A stretch of DNA of 64,000 bases from Thereva unica (GCA_949987705.1 OX465281.1:199317112-199381111); one strand, 5' to 3'; shown: positions 9,580 through 20,625, counted from the first letter of the stretch. Notes: generated by a model not told the origin, from the letters alone. Translations and numbers: made by a program.

Positions 9580-12456
9580 AAACAAGCCGAAGGGCTGGTG
9601 GGAATTAAGCTGGCTACTCTCAACGCCGGATCTCTGGCCACCTCTGGAAGGAAATGGATGCTCGAAGATTTAGTCAACCACAAAAAATATGATATGTTAC
9701 TTGTTCAAGAAACTCATCTTGCGGCAAGAAATAGACTTCAGATAGCGGGTTATACCATTGTCAGAAATGACAACGAACAGGGAACAGCAATACTCTGTAA
9801 AAATAAATTCCACATGTCTCAGGTTTTCTTAAGTATTAGTTTTACCCATGTTGCAATTGAAATGCGGGCAAGCAGCAGTACTGGCTACCCAAAAAAAATC
9901 TTACTAATCTCAATATACCTCGCCCCCTACACTCGGAGCCAACAAATTAAAGATTTCCTAAATTACATTAATAACCTAAACCATCTGGGCTATGATGGAA
10001 TACTAATAGGTGGAGACTTTAATGCCAAGCACCCCCACTGGGGAAACCTTGTTACCAATAATAGCGGGAGGGTTATCAAGCAATGGCTCGATGACAACTC
10101 GCACACAAACCAATTCACAATTATTAACCCTATGGGACCCACGTTCCCAAGATCCAACAGCTGCCTAGATTTTTTTCTGGTGTCCGATTCACTCATTGGC
10201 CCTAATCCTAATCATTGTTGCACAACTGACATTTCTTTTTCTGATCACTATGTCACAGAACTTCTTGTAGAGATTGACGACTTTTCCCCAACATTATTAC
10301 CAATTCGCCTATTCAAACAATATAAAGATGTGGACTGGTTAACTTTCCAGTGCAAAATTGCAATAAGCACTCATGCCATTCGGCCAAACAGGAATCTTAC
10401 ACAGACTGAGATTGATGCCGAAATTGAACTGTTAACTCTGAATATCAATAGAGTGATTGATGAGGAAATCCCGACAACCCAAGGCAGATTCATGGACAGA
10501 ATCCCGGCTAGCATTGCCTCCTTAATTAAAACCAGAAGAAAATGGAAGAGAACCTTAAAGAGGGCACTAGATAGAAGGCTGGTCATGGATCATAATTCCC
10601 GTACCCTTGCTAACCAAATACTGTTATTATCTAAAATAATTGAAGCTCAAGTTAGAAACCATCTAAACACAACTTTTCAAAATAAACTCAAAAATATTAA
10701 ACCGGGCCCTTGCTTCTTCAAAGAAATAAACGGGTTAGTCGGTGGTCCAAACAAATTGGATAAAATTATAGTGAATGGAGACACGATTTCTTCACAGCCG
10801 GACATTGCTAATGCCTTTGCGGAATACTTTATAGATAGCTTTAGGGACCCTTCTAGTGGCCAACGTGGCACTGTTGTGGATAATGTCAACCGTGAGTACT
10901 CTCAATTGAAACAATCCTTGAGCCATTTCCAACATATTCTTCAGTTTAGTGATTTGTGCCCTTCACGTTCTTACGAGGATATTTTTCCCTTTATTTCAGT
11001 ACCGAAACTTATGGAAATCATCCAAGGCCTCAACAATAAGAAATCCTCTGGACTAGATAACATCTCCAATTTTATAATAAAAAAACTTCCGATTAAAGCT
11101 GTGGAGATCCTTACGATAATATTAAATAATTGTTTAAACATTGGATATTTCCCTTTAACTTGGAAATCGGCAAAACTCACCCCTATACCAAAAGGCCCAG
11201 GTGTAAACATTGAAAATTTTAGACCTATCTCTTCATTATCGAACCTTGGTAAGTTGCTCGAAAGGGTAATTGCAGAATTCATTGACTCTCACTGTGAACA
11301 ACGTCAAATTATACCTTACGAACAAATAGGATTTAGGCCCGGTCACTCAACTGAGCATGCACTATTAATCCTACATAGTGACATTGTCAGAAGTCTCAGG
11401 AAGAAAGACGTCCTAATACTTTGCTCTCTGGACATCAAAAAAGCGTTTGACTCGGTTTGGCATAAGGCCTTGATGACGAAACTTTCAAACATTAATCTCC
11501 CTACTTACATTTTAAAAACACTGGACAGCTTCCTAAATAATAGACTCTTTCAAGTAGAAGTTGGTAGCTCCAACTCTAACAATATGCCAATCCATGCTGG
11601 GGTTCCCCAAGGGTCCATACTGGGACCTAAGTTGTTTAATATTTTCTTAAATGATTTTCCTCATTATATATGTAATCAGAATTCGAAGGCCATCTTATAT
11701 GCGGATGACACTATAGTATACTGCTCGGACAGTGACCCCCTCAACGGAATGAGGAAGCTAGTTAAGCATCTCGAAGTTATAAAAAATTACTATGGGCAGT
11801 GGAGGCTCTCCATAAATGAGAATAAATCCAGTTTCATCTGTTTCCGAAACTCTAGCAGCAGGGGACGCCGAGGTACGGTTGGTATTTGCAAAAAGCTGGT
11901 CTTTAGATTAAACAATATAGAAATCCCGCTGAAGACTGAGATGAAATACCTTGGGGTACACTTCAACAACCTGTTTAAATTCAATAACCATGTTAAAATA
12001 ATTATAAATAAAACAAAAAGCTCAGTTGGAAGACTGTACCATCTTTTAAATTACAGAAGTATCTTAAGCAGAGAGTCAAAACTATTACTATATAAACAAA
12101 TTATCCGTCCGGCCATGGTATACGGGTTCCGTTGTTGGGCGAACATCTCAACCACTTGGGCCAAGAACCTAGAAAAAATAGAGAGAAGAATCATTAGGTA
12201 TTGTTGCAATATGAGATTTAAAACAACTAACAAATATTATTCCAACAATGAAATCTACGACGCAGCAGCTATTCCGCCTCTGCTAAAATATGCAAGGTCG
12301 CTTTGGAACTCTAGGATCCCGGGCATTAAAACGCACAAAAATCACACAATAAGGGGTTGCTTCATAGGCGAATCTAACTTCTACCTAAGTCCCTTTAACC
12401 CGTCAAATAATGGCTCCTTTTATGACCACAGAGATAGATCTCATCATAGGGGATAG
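9580..12456 (+). CDS. Jockey LINE ORF2, endonuclease and reverse transcriptase
   Basis: The frame is open from just after TAA at 9577 to the stop at 12456, about 958 codons with no interruption. There is no good ATG at its start, so the original N-terminus was probably lost at the inversion junction. The N-terminal third is an APE-type endonuclease: LATLNAG at the start, QETHL near residue 45, a GGDFNAKHPHWG block near 145 and SDHY near 220. The reverse transcriptase follows, with an RPIS block, the SLDIKKAFDSVWH motif A, GVPQGSILGP, and the YADD active site near residue 705. The C-terminal tail is of Jockey type. No RNase H domain is seen. Apart from the start, it could be functional. Confidence 0.92.
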   Translation, partial: KQAEGLVGIKLATLNAGSLATSGRKWMLEDLVNHKKYDMLLVQETHLAARNRLQIAGYTIVRNDNEQGTAILCKNKFHMSQVFLSISFTHVAIEMRASSSTGYPKKILLISIYLAPYTRSQQIKDFLNYINNLNHLGYDGILIGGDFNAKHPHWGNLVTNNSGRVIKQWLDDNSHTNQFTIINPMGPTFPRSNSCLDFFLVSDSLIGPNPNHCCTTDISFSDHYVTELLVEIDDFSPTLLPIRLFKQYKDVDWLTFQCKIAISTHAIRPNRNLTQTEIDAEIELLTLNINRVIDEEIPTTQGRFMDRIPASIASLIKTRRKWKRTLKRALDRRLVMDHNSRTLANQILLLSKIIEAQVRNHLNTTFQNKLKNIKPGPCFFKEINGLVGGPNKLDKIIVNGDTISSQPDIANAFAEYFIDSFRDPSSGQRGTVVDNVNREYSQLKQSLSHFQHILQFSDLCPSRSYEDIFPFISVPKLMEIIQGLNNKKSSGLDNISNFIIKKLPIKAVEILTIILNNCLNIGYFPLTWKSAKLTPIPKGPGVNIENFRPISSLSNLGKLLERVIAEFIDSHCEQRQIIPYEQIGFRPGHSTEHALLILHSDIVRSLRKKDVLILCSLDIKKAFDSVWHKALMTKLSNINLPTYILKTLDSFLNNRLFQVEVGSSNSNNMPIHAGVPQGSILGPKLFNIFLNDFPHYICNQNSKAILYADDTIVYCSDSDPLNGMRKLVKHLEVIKNYYGQWRLSINENKSSFICFRNSSSRGRRGTVGICKKLVFRLNNIEIPLKTEMKYLGVHFNNLFKFNNHVKIIINKTKSSVGRLYHLLNYRSILSRESKLLLYKQIIRPAMVYGFRCWANISTTWAKNLEKIERRIIRYCCNMRFKTTNKYYSNNEIYDAAAIPPLLKYARSLWNSRIPGIKTHKNHTIRGCFIGESNFYLSPFNPSNNGSFYDHRDRSHHRG

Positions 12457-13196
12457 CCCCTCCTTGCTACTAGCGGCTCCCCTGGGAGTCAGTGGGCACT
12501 GCCTCGTACTGAATAAATATTCGTATCTAATTTACAAAAGAAAAAATAAAAAAAAAATATAAATACAAAAAAGAGAAAAGAAAAAGAATATATAAATAAA
12601 TAATAACTTAGATTTTCACTTATGAAATAACTAATGTATACTTTTTGAGATTTAATTAAAACCTATGCATAAATATTATTGGTAGTATTGGTGGTATTGG
12701 TATTATTGGTAGTTCCTCGGTTTCTACAATGTATCCTTAAACCAAAAGACTTGAAAAGTGATAATTTTTATAATATACACTCTTAGTACATAAGAAAGCT
12801 CTATTTACAATCTTAAGCTATAGTTATAAGATATTGTTACTTACAAAGTTCCTAAAACAGCAATTAATAGATAAGATGAGAAGGGGAAATTAGAAGATTA
12901 GAAAAAATTTTTTTTTTTTTTTTTTATTGTTTTATATTGTATTTCGCTGGAGAAAAACCAGTTAATTTCGTTTTTTTTTTTTAAGTAAAGATCCTCTCTC
13001 AAGGCTTGCCAATCCTATTATAATAAATCAATTGACGGTAACAGGCAAGCCAAACCTGAAAACTGTAACAAAGAAAAAAAAAGAGAACTACAAAAAAAAA
13101 AAAAAAAAAAAATAAAAAAAAATAATAATAATAAATAAAATAATAATTTAAATAATATAAATAATGGAGAACCCCATTTATAAATTAACCATAACC

Positions 13197-13232
<36 letters not shown>

Positions 13233-13499
13233 GCCGCACATCCACACCCAGCCAACACACACAAATTGCCTGGAACTGTATGCGCGACAGGGCGGTATAA
13301 CCCAACACCCCCCCCCCTATGCACTGCTGAAGTGTGACAACCAGTGCTGTGGGTTAAAACTGTGATACTTTCACAAGATGTCTCCCCGGCTGAACTGTTC
13401 ACTCAGACGGGTAAAATAAAATAAGTACAGTAGTCCATGACTACAATACACTTACAGAATATCTAAATTTACTTAGGTTAAGCTATTGTGCATCTCATG
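12457..13499. other. LINE 3' UTR and A/T-tract-rich spacer
   Basis: It begins with the LINE 3' UTR (AATAAA at 12511, then an A-rich tail). Beyond that lie a short TATTGGTAG-like simple repeat (12680-12715), T runs (12908-12925 and around 12971) and A runs (13092-13111 and 13198-13230), plus a C run near 13307. The A and T runs may be remains of old retroposon tails. No credible coding sequence is present. Confidence 0.5.
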
Positions 13500-14690
13500 T
13501 TATACAGGTAATGGACTATTCGTCTTAGTATGAGATATAAATACCCGATATGTACAACCATTGTCAAAAAAAAAAAAAAATTTAGTTAACGTGAATAAAG
13601 ACAAATTTTTAGTTTGAGTTTGATATTGGCTTTCTGTCATCGTTGCAAACTTTCGATGTATAGCTGTTCCTTTCTTGGGTCTGCCTCTGTCGCGAATTTT
13701 CTCGATTCGCACTTTTTCTTTCTTTGCGGTGGAGTTTTCAATTTGGAGAGGAGGTGTTACACAGAGCCTCACAACTGCGTTTTCATTGTTCATCATTTCC
13801 TGCGATGCAACAGCAACAACACACTTAACAGGGCTCTCGACAGATTCTCGAGCGGAGTTCTGTGTATACTCAATCATATCAGTGTCGTTTGATTGAACAA
13901 GTTCTCGAACATACGAATCGTTTACACCAAAACTGTAACGTAGTTCATCCCCATTACTTTTCACATTTTGTTTGGTTCTCCAATCCTCGATAAGTTTAAT
14001 TATCGAGGCGAGACGTTCCTCGTTTACGCCATTGTCGTTAAATATGAGTGACCGAAGACTTTCTGTAACTTCTGAAAATACTAAATCCAGTTGAATATCT
14101 GCTGCTGTTACATCGTTACTTTTTATTTTATTTTTTGTATTCTGGCTCAGTTCCGAATCTTTTTCGCGCAGTCCCAAGCGTTTCTCCCTCACTCCAAAGA
14201 CAACCTGGCTCACTCCAAAGACTTCCTGGGTCACTCTCAAGTTATCCTCGCTTATTTCCTCGCCTTTCTCGCTTACTCCCAAGTCTTCCTCGTCAATTCC
14301 TAAATCGACCACGCTTAAATCCGAATCCTCGCTCTCGAAATTCTCTACTTCTTCATTTATGGGGACCGGATGATTGTGTTCGTTGCAAAATGAGTTCACG
14401 TTGTATCTTTCTCTGCTTTTTTCTTTCGCTGATAAACACACTTTCATTGGGCAGTTGGTTTTCTTGTCGCTATTTTTACTTTGGCCAGCTTATTCGCAGT
14501 GCAACTCCAATGAGTAATACTTTAATTTACATTGTACTGGTTTGATTACTTTCTTTTTTTCAAATGTACTTGTCCTTCGTTTGTTTAATTTCAAACCATA
14601 TTTTTTTTTTAAATCTTCGACAACTTTGTCCAAGTCTTCATCAGAATTAATCTTAACGCCAACAGAGAATCCTTCAAATTGACAATCCAT
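13500..14690 (-). pseudogene. MULE-family ORF with FAR1-like domain, one in-frame stop
   Basis: The ORFs at 14690-14490 and 14447-13500 are in the same frame and are separated by a single TAA near 14490. The N-terminal part ends in a FAR1/MULE-type zinc region: Q-C-K-L, later NCPMKVCLSAKEK and the C-N-E-H-N-H-P motif. The middle is very acidic, with repeated short S-E-x-x-L-x-V units, and the C-terminal part has an AT-hook-like R-G-R-P-K-K-G. This layout fits the DNA-binding half of an animal MULE protein. No DDE catalytic core is attached. The frame ends near a poly-T stretch (13566-13580). Confidence 0.6.
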
Positions 14691-15234
14691 CTTTTACATA
14701 CGCACTTCCTACTAATGTTCACTAATGTTTATAGTTCGTCTTTTATTTCTGTTATATATTTTGTTCACTTATATTATATTAATCTAAGGATTATAAACGA
14801 TATTTATATATGGAATCGGCGAGGTGTTTGCACTTATGTTCGTCTCACTAGCGAGAGAGAATGCCAGAATACCGGAAGCTGTTTTTTCTAGGTCTAGATC
14901 ACCGATCGGTGATCTAGCCGTTTTTGGTCGATAGATCTAGTTGATATTTGATCGGTTTCGATTGCAGTGGCTTGTGTGAACTTATAGTGGTTCTGTTCTA
15001 CACGGCCACTACAGACCAAACAATAAAATCTTTATTTACGTATTCATTAGCAAATTGCTATCGCTTTTTGAAATTCAGTTAAGAGATAAAAGGCTTTTTG
15101 CTTGTAAATTGGGCATGATGAAGGGCTCTGGAGACTTTTGACGGATGTGCAGACGTATTTAAAGAAATTTATTCCGAGGCTAACCGTATGTTGTATGTTC
15201 CTAATTCACTTCACGAAGTTATAAACTTTTTTCA
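14691..15234. other. Spacer with a 24-bp perfect palindrome
   Basis: The only noticeable structure is the perfect palindrome centred at 14905/14906 (14894-14917, half-site CTAGATCACCGA), followed by a related AGATCTAG at 14933-14940. No coding sequence is supported. Confidence 0.5.
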
Positions 15235-15629
15235 CCAGGTCCAATTTCTTTTTTGGTTATAGGTTTTGTAGGCCCACAATAAATTTTTTATTTTGTTTTC
15301 TATTTGTTTTTTGTGACTGGAGTTTCCTAAAATAAAATAATGTTATTTAACAAAAATAAAGTTGAATAAACAAACCAAAACATTAAGGCCAATCAAATCC
15401 TCCAATATATTTTGAAAGGCAAACTGGCGTTTGCGCGCGACTTACGTTTTTTACGTTTTATTTTAAAAAATATAAGAAACTTACACCAGTTCTTCAGAAC
15501 TGAAAAAAAAGAACATATGTTATATTTAAGAAAAAAAAACTCTATTCTTTGGAATAGTTCAAACTTTATTTTATAAAATTTACTCTTAAGAGAGGTACAT
15601 GAACATGAAATTATTTCAGGTTTCATGTT

Positions 15630-16010
15630 ACTCCTGCATCTTCGTTTGTGGACGTTATTCCAGCTAAATTGTTGATGGAGCAGTTCCCAGCATTCTTTAG
15701 CTCATTTATATTTTCTACGAACTGTAGATATTCTAGGCGAATATTGTCTTGGGGTGTCGGTTGACTTCCGCTTGCAAAGTCTGGGAATGTAACTCGCGTG
15801 CTCCAGCTCGTGCTTCCTCACGGAAAAGCAAGAGAGTAGAGCTTTCATTTCACTAATTGTCCAGGTATTCCTTTCTCTACAAAATAACAATTTTGAACAA
15901 TTTTGTAAAAAAAAAGAATAATTTATTGTTACACATTTATTTTCTCGCCCATTTTTCTCGTTGCCGCCATTTTTACCACCTAACTCAAACTGCAAATGAC
16001 ATTTCTCCAA
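15630..16010 (-). pseudogene. Myb/SANT-like ORF of repeat R2
   Basis: The frame contains W-T-I-S-E-M-K-A-L-L, the start of a Myb/SANT-like (trihelix) DNA-binding domain, and continues to a basic stretch ending in R-R-K-Y-K. An in-frame TGA near 15700 follows, after which the frame resumes with A-K-E-C-W-E-L-L. The region just before the W-T-I motif is translated poly-A and C/T-rich sequence with a possible acceptor, so the true protein probably starts on an upstream exon. Copy B (58226-58546) keeps only the first part. Confidence 0.45.
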
Positions 16011-16680
16011 CCAACGTGAAGTTTTCTACATTTTTAAAAGAAAGGGAAATTTTGAAATTTCCCAAAACCTCCATAGAAACCCACATAAAACCTGGATTTG
16101 ATTAGTTCATTAAAAAAACACGGCTTATATAGAACTCGGACCTAATCGACATTTCTTGACAATTTATTTTCATGTCATGTGTAGATGTCAATAACATCAG
16201 TGAATTAATACTAATAATCTAAAATAATATATCAGAGTTTGTCCAGTAAGTAATTGGTAATATATCATATACTCTCATCTTGCAGACGAGGTGGAAATTT
16301 TTTAATATAGGATTTTACAAAGCCACAAAAGTGGTCTACTGGATCATCTGCATCGTCTGTAATGTATTTTTTTTATAATGCGGATAAGTTCCGCAGCTTA
16401 ATCGTCGACATCATTTTTTTCTTTTAGTAGGTTTGTTGCTACTAGATCCCAATTTGGCATGATCCACTGCTACATTTCCGTGGTCGTCGTCACTAATTTC
16501 CAGCTGTTCGTTTCCCATGTCGCTATTTAGGGAATCTGTCAGTAGTTCTCCAATTTTAGGATAATTACCGTATGTCCTGTAATTTTTTGAAAAGTTATGT
16601 AGTAATTAACTGATAATATAATGTATGTTCATTTTGCTTACTTATGAGTTTTTACACTGTCCTTTAAAAATATAAGGTGA

Positions 16681-17026
16681 TCAAAAAATCCCCACGCGCC
16701 ACGCGTCCTTCTGGAATTTATCCCGCAGATAGGTCCATTTCTTCTTGACCTCTGAAACTAGGAAAGTATAAGACATTTAAACAATAAGATGATTTAGAAA
16801 TTTGTTATTAGAAGTACATACCAGTGCACTCAAGCTCTTCAGAAATTTGTTTCCAAATAATATCTTTTTTTCGCGCATCCCCCGCATTTTTATTGCTTTT
16901 GTTGTATAATTCCGGGTAACTGCCCACAGCCGAAATTAATTTTTCAATTTTGTCCCCGGTTAACATTTCTACGGACCCCCAAACAGCAAAAGGAAAATTT
17001 GACTTTTGAAATACACTGCGCGTCAC
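16681..17026 (-). pseudogene. MADF-domain ORF, two exons
   Basis: Exon 1 (17026-16822) contains a MADF core: K-I-E-K-L-I-S-A-V then Y-P-E-L-Y and I-I-W-K-Q-I-S-E-E-L. A donor GTATGT at 16821 and an acceptor TTTCAG at 16752 define a 70-nt intron. Exon 2 continues in frame with the expected K-K-W-x-x-L-R-D-K-F block and stops at 16681, so the protein is only the DNA-binding domain. Such proteins accompany Harbinger-type transposases or act as host regulators. Here the repeat context favours a TE origin. The missing C-terminal part suggests decay. Confidence 0.6.
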
Positions 17027-17099
17027 AATCTATCTGCGGATATATGGTAGACGTCGCATTTTTTTTGACTGCGATGGTTCATGATGAATTAAAATAACA

Positions 17100-17312
17100 A
17101 AAACAATAAAAATAACATAGCAATAACAATTTTTTAAATTTATTTCATAGAAATACATGCAAATACCGCATTTTTGAGAGTTTCATAACTATAGGACCAG
17201 ATCATTGAACTTAAAAAAAAAAAACAAGTTTAACAGCAAATTAGTATTTTGTTGGACCACCGTTATTTTTAATCATTTCAAAAACACGATTTGGCATACT
17301 AGCAATGAGTTG
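17100..17312 (-). mobile_element. Tc1-like element, 3' end fragment
   Basis: On the minus strand the end of this stretch reads S-M-P-N-R-V-F-E-M-I-K-N-N-G-G-P-T-K-Y-stop (stop at 17241), the highly conserved C-terminus of Tc1-family transposases. The transposase is cut off immediately upstream, where BEL/Pao protease sequence begins (about 17313). Downstream noncoding sequence to about 17100 may contain its terminal repeat, which I cannot pair with a partner. Confidence 0.75.
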
Positions 17313-17488
17313 TCAATACTAACAACTTGCATGGCTGATGACCTGTATTTTGCTTGCAATAGCTGAGCGACTCGTTTTGTTATAAAACTCGATTGGGATC
17401 CGGGGTCCACTAGCGCTCGGAGCACTATAGGCTCTCTTCGCGAGGTGGAAGCTTTGACGAGCATAGTGGCTAACAAGGCCTTGTACAA
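17313..17488 (-). pseudogene. BEL/Pao aspartic protease fragment
   Basis: This stretch contains R-A-L-V-D-P-G-S-Q-S-S-F-I-T-K-R, the active-site region of BEL/Pao proteases. The usual D-S/T-G is D-P-G here, which would be expected to impair catalysis. Only about 55 residues are present before the match ends at the junction with Tc1-like sequence. The frame differs from the preceding zinc-knuckle frame, so at least one frameshift or a lost segment separates them. Confidence 0.75.
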
Positions 17489-17528
17489 TCACGCGCTAAA
17501 CCTGAGAACACTGTGTTGGGTGATGTCG

Positions 17529-18784
17529 TCATGCCGGGCTGCATATTTTGATTGGGGTGCTTCTCATGGGTATCATTTCCTTCAGCTGTTGCTTTGGAAC
17601 TATAATTGGGATGTGTAATAAGGTGTGATGTCGCTTATTACAAAGGCGGCATGTTTGAATACTAGGGCAGTTCCTGGCTTGGTGACTTTGAGCCAGACAA
17701 TTAAAACAAAGGGGTTGAGAAGACACAAACGTTACTCTCTCTGGAGGTTGCATTTGTAAGAATTGAGGACATTGTCTTAGCACGTGCTGAGCGCCTTGGG
17801 CCTTGCGTGCAGGGCATGTGTAACGGGTGATATGATAGGAGCGAGTGATCCTTTCTGATGGCATCATCGGGACCTTCAACGGGGGTTTTGGAGGGTGGAG
17901 GGATTCTAACACACGAAAGCGGCATTCCAAGAAATTTTGCAACTCTGAAAGTTGCGGTAAAGTAGTGAGGTTGCTTGGCTTTGTTCCCAAAGCTGTCTCG
18001 TATCTGGGGGGAGCTGCTCTTGTATTAGGAAGATAATTAGGGGATCCCATTGATCCACCTTTATATGTAAGTTTGATAAAGTTGCCAGACATTCATTTGT
18101 AATGTCGAGAATTCGTCGTATTTGTCCCGCGGTTTCTACTTGAATTTGATTTTGTGACAGAAGTCTCTTGAGCGTATTATTAACTAGAACTCTGGAATTC
18201 TGATACCTGTTGACCACCTTGGTCCAAGCAATTGTATAGTTGTCATGGGTTACTGGAAGATGACGGATGAGAGCTCCGGCTTTCCCAGATAAAGAAGACT
18301 TGAGATGATAATGTAGCTTCTGAACCAACAATGAGTTGTAGTCACCTGAAAAGGTGGGAAGTGTGATTCGGGGTAATTTGATGTCACTAAACCCTGACTC
18401 GTTGGTGGGTGGAACCTGCATCGGCACGGGGATATTCTGCCATTCATTATTAGGAATTTTTCGACTACTAGAGGGTTCTGATGTTGAAGTTAATTTAGAC
18501 AGCAGATCTTTGAGGATTCCTTGAAGGTCGGAATATAAATCCATAAATTGGTCATACAGGTCCCCCGTGAAGTAAGGATGTTGCCTATCTTTGATAGAGC
18601 CCCGAATCTTCTCATCGTTGGCATTAAATGTTTCCCCAATTTTCATTAACGCGTTTATACGCCCTTCAACAGGCCCGACGCTCGCTAGTCTTTCTTTTGG
18701 CGACTTCTTATGATTCAACTCGAACTTTTCTAATTGCTCGAAGACAAGCTCTTGAGCCTTCACTAATTCTTCGAATGACGACAT
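17529..18784 (-). pseudogene. BEL/Pao gag with zinc knuckles, frameshifted
   Basis: The first frame starts at ATG 18784 (M-S-S-F-E-E-L) and covers the helical N-terminus and the conserved LPRITLPTFSGDYNS block typical of BEL/Pao gag. Immediately after it about 20 residues usually found in the family appear to be missing. The following block, around LSGKAGALIRHLPVTHDNY, is well conserved. Near 17990 the reading moves to a second frame (18092-17529), which holds two CCHC-like knuckles, C-F-N-C...H...C and C-R-L-C...H. These domains package element RNA. The frame break makes the copy non-functional. Confidence 0.8.
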
Positions 18785-19991
18785 CGGATCGATAACGACA
18801 GTAACACGTTCCGTTTAACCTTCAACACACGTTTAAGAAAACTTCTAAAAAAAACTGAAAAAATTCTATCAACAGTGAAATAGGTACCGTTTAACCTTGA
18901 ACGAGCGAAACACACAGTAAAAAACCTTCAAAACTGTTAAATCCTTCAAATTAAACTTAATTCAAACGTAAGATTATGAAACACGATTATGAAATTCCTT
19001 TATTATATTAATAAACGCAAATTATATCGTTTACCTTGAATTTGGGCCACGCATGTTCAAGTAACTTGATTATTAAGAAATTCCCACAAGTGGTCAAAAG
19101 AAACTTATTCACGACACTTGAGGAAATTCGATTTAAATTATTTAATTATATTGATTATACCCTTTTACTATCACTTATTAAAACATGCACTGCAAGAATA
19201 TCGGTCCCGTTGGTACCGTAATCACTGTTAGAAAATCTTTATCGTTTTACAAAAAAATTTTTTTTTTTTTAATTGATTTGGTGTAATGACCAACCTTTAA
19301 TTATAAACTTTAATCATGCACATTTTATTTTATGAGTTTATGAACCAGAAAAGGAAGTTACACAAAAAATCAAAAGAAGATTTACCTTTGTTAAATCTGT
19401 GCAAATTACATGGTACTCACATGAGGTATCCAAAGGGCTATCCGGCTCGAAGGACCATAATGTTTGGGATGGGAATGGGGAGTTTAATCCTTGTGTAGCT
19501 TCATTCCCTCCAGGTAAAATGATAACGCTTTTTTATACAATTTACTATCTGTTTACTATTTATTTTACTATTTTACTTGATTTGACTTTATTTAAAAATC
19601 AACTTTGGATAACAGAAATATATGTATGTATATATAAATTTGCTTGGGGACGCTCGTGCGTGAGACGGCTTCTCTTTCGGGTGGCGATAACTTTACTGCT
19701 TGATATTGTAGTTCCTTGACTGCATGCCCATCACCAAACATTATGTCCGTTATCTGGTCACTGTTGATACGGGAAATTTTATTTTTCGTTTTGTCTTTGT
19801 TTTGCGATGCAGATGCTGGATGCTGGCGTTCTTCAACAATCTATGTCTGCCTCACAACATTCTTGTTGACGTAGTACACTTTCCATTGGTTTTGATACAA
19901 TTTTTTTTGCTATTTTAAAATCGCTTTCAGTGTTGTGTGAAGTTAACCAATCAAAAAATTTATTTAAAAATTGAAGCAGAGTTTTGTTTTT
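18785..19991. other. AT-rich stretch upstream of BEL/Pao gag
   Basis: This should contain the leader and possibly LTR remains of the BEL/Pao element. Short recurrent phrases (CCGTTTAACCTTGAA-like at about 18810, 18888 and 19030) and a T run at 19256-19270 are visible, but I could not identify an LTR pair, a primer-binding site or a gene. Confidence 0.35.
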
Positions 19992-20515
19992 TTAAACTAC
20001 ATCTTTTAATTTTTGATTTAAGCTCTCTAATCGGTTGTTTGTCAAATTATCGAGATTCATGGCTGCCATGCCATAACTTGTCCACTGCTCTCGGATGTCG
20101 TCCCAATTTTTTAAAAAATATTCCCAAAGGCAAGTAGGAGCCAAGTTCTTCAGTTTCTCCACTATTTCTTCATACTCTTTTTCCGAGCTGCTATATACTA
20201 GTTTTTGTAATAAATTTAAGCACAACTCTTTTTGTTCTTTTTTTATTGCCATTGCAGCTACTGTTCTCTTGAAAATTTGTAGCACATGAAACCTGCAAAT
20301 ATGCTGAGGAATGCCTGGAAACTGTTCAGATAAAACTCTTCGCTCAGTGGTATCTTTATCTGTCATGAAGCATTTAATTTGTTTACATTTCTCTTCATTA
20401 TATTTTTTGAATGCTTTAATGAGATTTGCATAATTGTCGTATGTTTCCGTGGCTAGTAGACCAACGGCAGCAACTTCGCTATTGCCATTACCATCAATTA
20501 CTAAGAGTAAAACGA
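19992..20515 (-). pseudogene. MULE transposase, DDE-core fragment
   Basis: One open frame (no ATG) reads from about 20515 to the stop near 19992. It carries the MULE core landmarks L-L-V-I-D-G-N-G-N, then C-F-M-T-D-K-D (a catalytic Asp block), then H-I-C-R-F-H-V-L-Q, a helical stretch with W...Y..N-W, and N-R-L-E-S-L-N-Q-K-L-K. The glutamate of the N-R-x-E-S-x-N block is the expected third catalytic residue. N-terminal DNA-binding and C-terminal SWIM parts are missing. It may derive from the same MULE group as the N-terminal ORFs at 6774-7009 and 13500-14690, but it is not contiguous with either. Confidence 0.75.
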
Positions 20516-20625
20516 GCGAGCGGTTTTAAAAATAAAAAAAATTTCTCATTTTCAAAAAATTGTTCACCGTTTTGGTTCACTTATTATTATTATTTGTTTT
20601 TTTTTTTTTATATATATTGCTTTCC

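Larger units (their letters stand above)
8290..12620. mobile_element. Jockey-type LINE with inverted 5' segment
   Basis: A gag-like ORF1 on the minus strand (9549 to 8575) and an endonuclease-reverse transcriptase ORF on the plus strand (9580 to 12456) lie head to head with about 30 bp between them. In Jockey LINEs both ORFs normally read in the same direction. A 3' UTR with AATAAA (12511) and an A-rich tail to about 12620 follows ORF2. The outer limits are estimates, and I could not find a target duplication. The inverted arrangement matches what 5' inversion during target-primed reverse transcription (twin priming) produces. Confidence 0.75.
15235..17040 (-). repeat. Repeat R2 copy A, with SANT and MADF ORFs
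   Basis: From CCAGGTCCAATTTC onward, this matches 58133-60327 up to 16612. The two copies differ by a stretch of about 360 bp (15439-15800) that is absent from copy B and bounded by CGCG microhomology. They also differ by the Helitron present only in copy B. Beyond 16612 copy A continues with a MADF exon pair, whereas copy B is replaced there by another element. The right end is not defined. It encodes DNA-binding-domain proteins but no transposase that I can see. Confidence 0.7.
17313..18784 (-). mobile_element. BEL/Pao retrotransposon, gag to protease fragment
   Basis: The order gag, zinc knuckles, protease on the minus strand is the 5' half of a BEL/Pao polyprotein. It is truncated in the protease, where a Tc1-like tail adjoins. 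Reverse transcriptase, RNase H and integrase are absent, and no LTR is recognisable with confidence upstream of 18784. Confidence 0.85.

Noticed and set aside
13018..13402. Phe-rich ORFs on the minus strand
   Set aside because: They are translations of A runs at 13092-13230.
19316..19719. Overlapping plus-strand ORFs near BEL/Pao
   Set aside because: Short, hydrophobic, AT-driven frames without motif.
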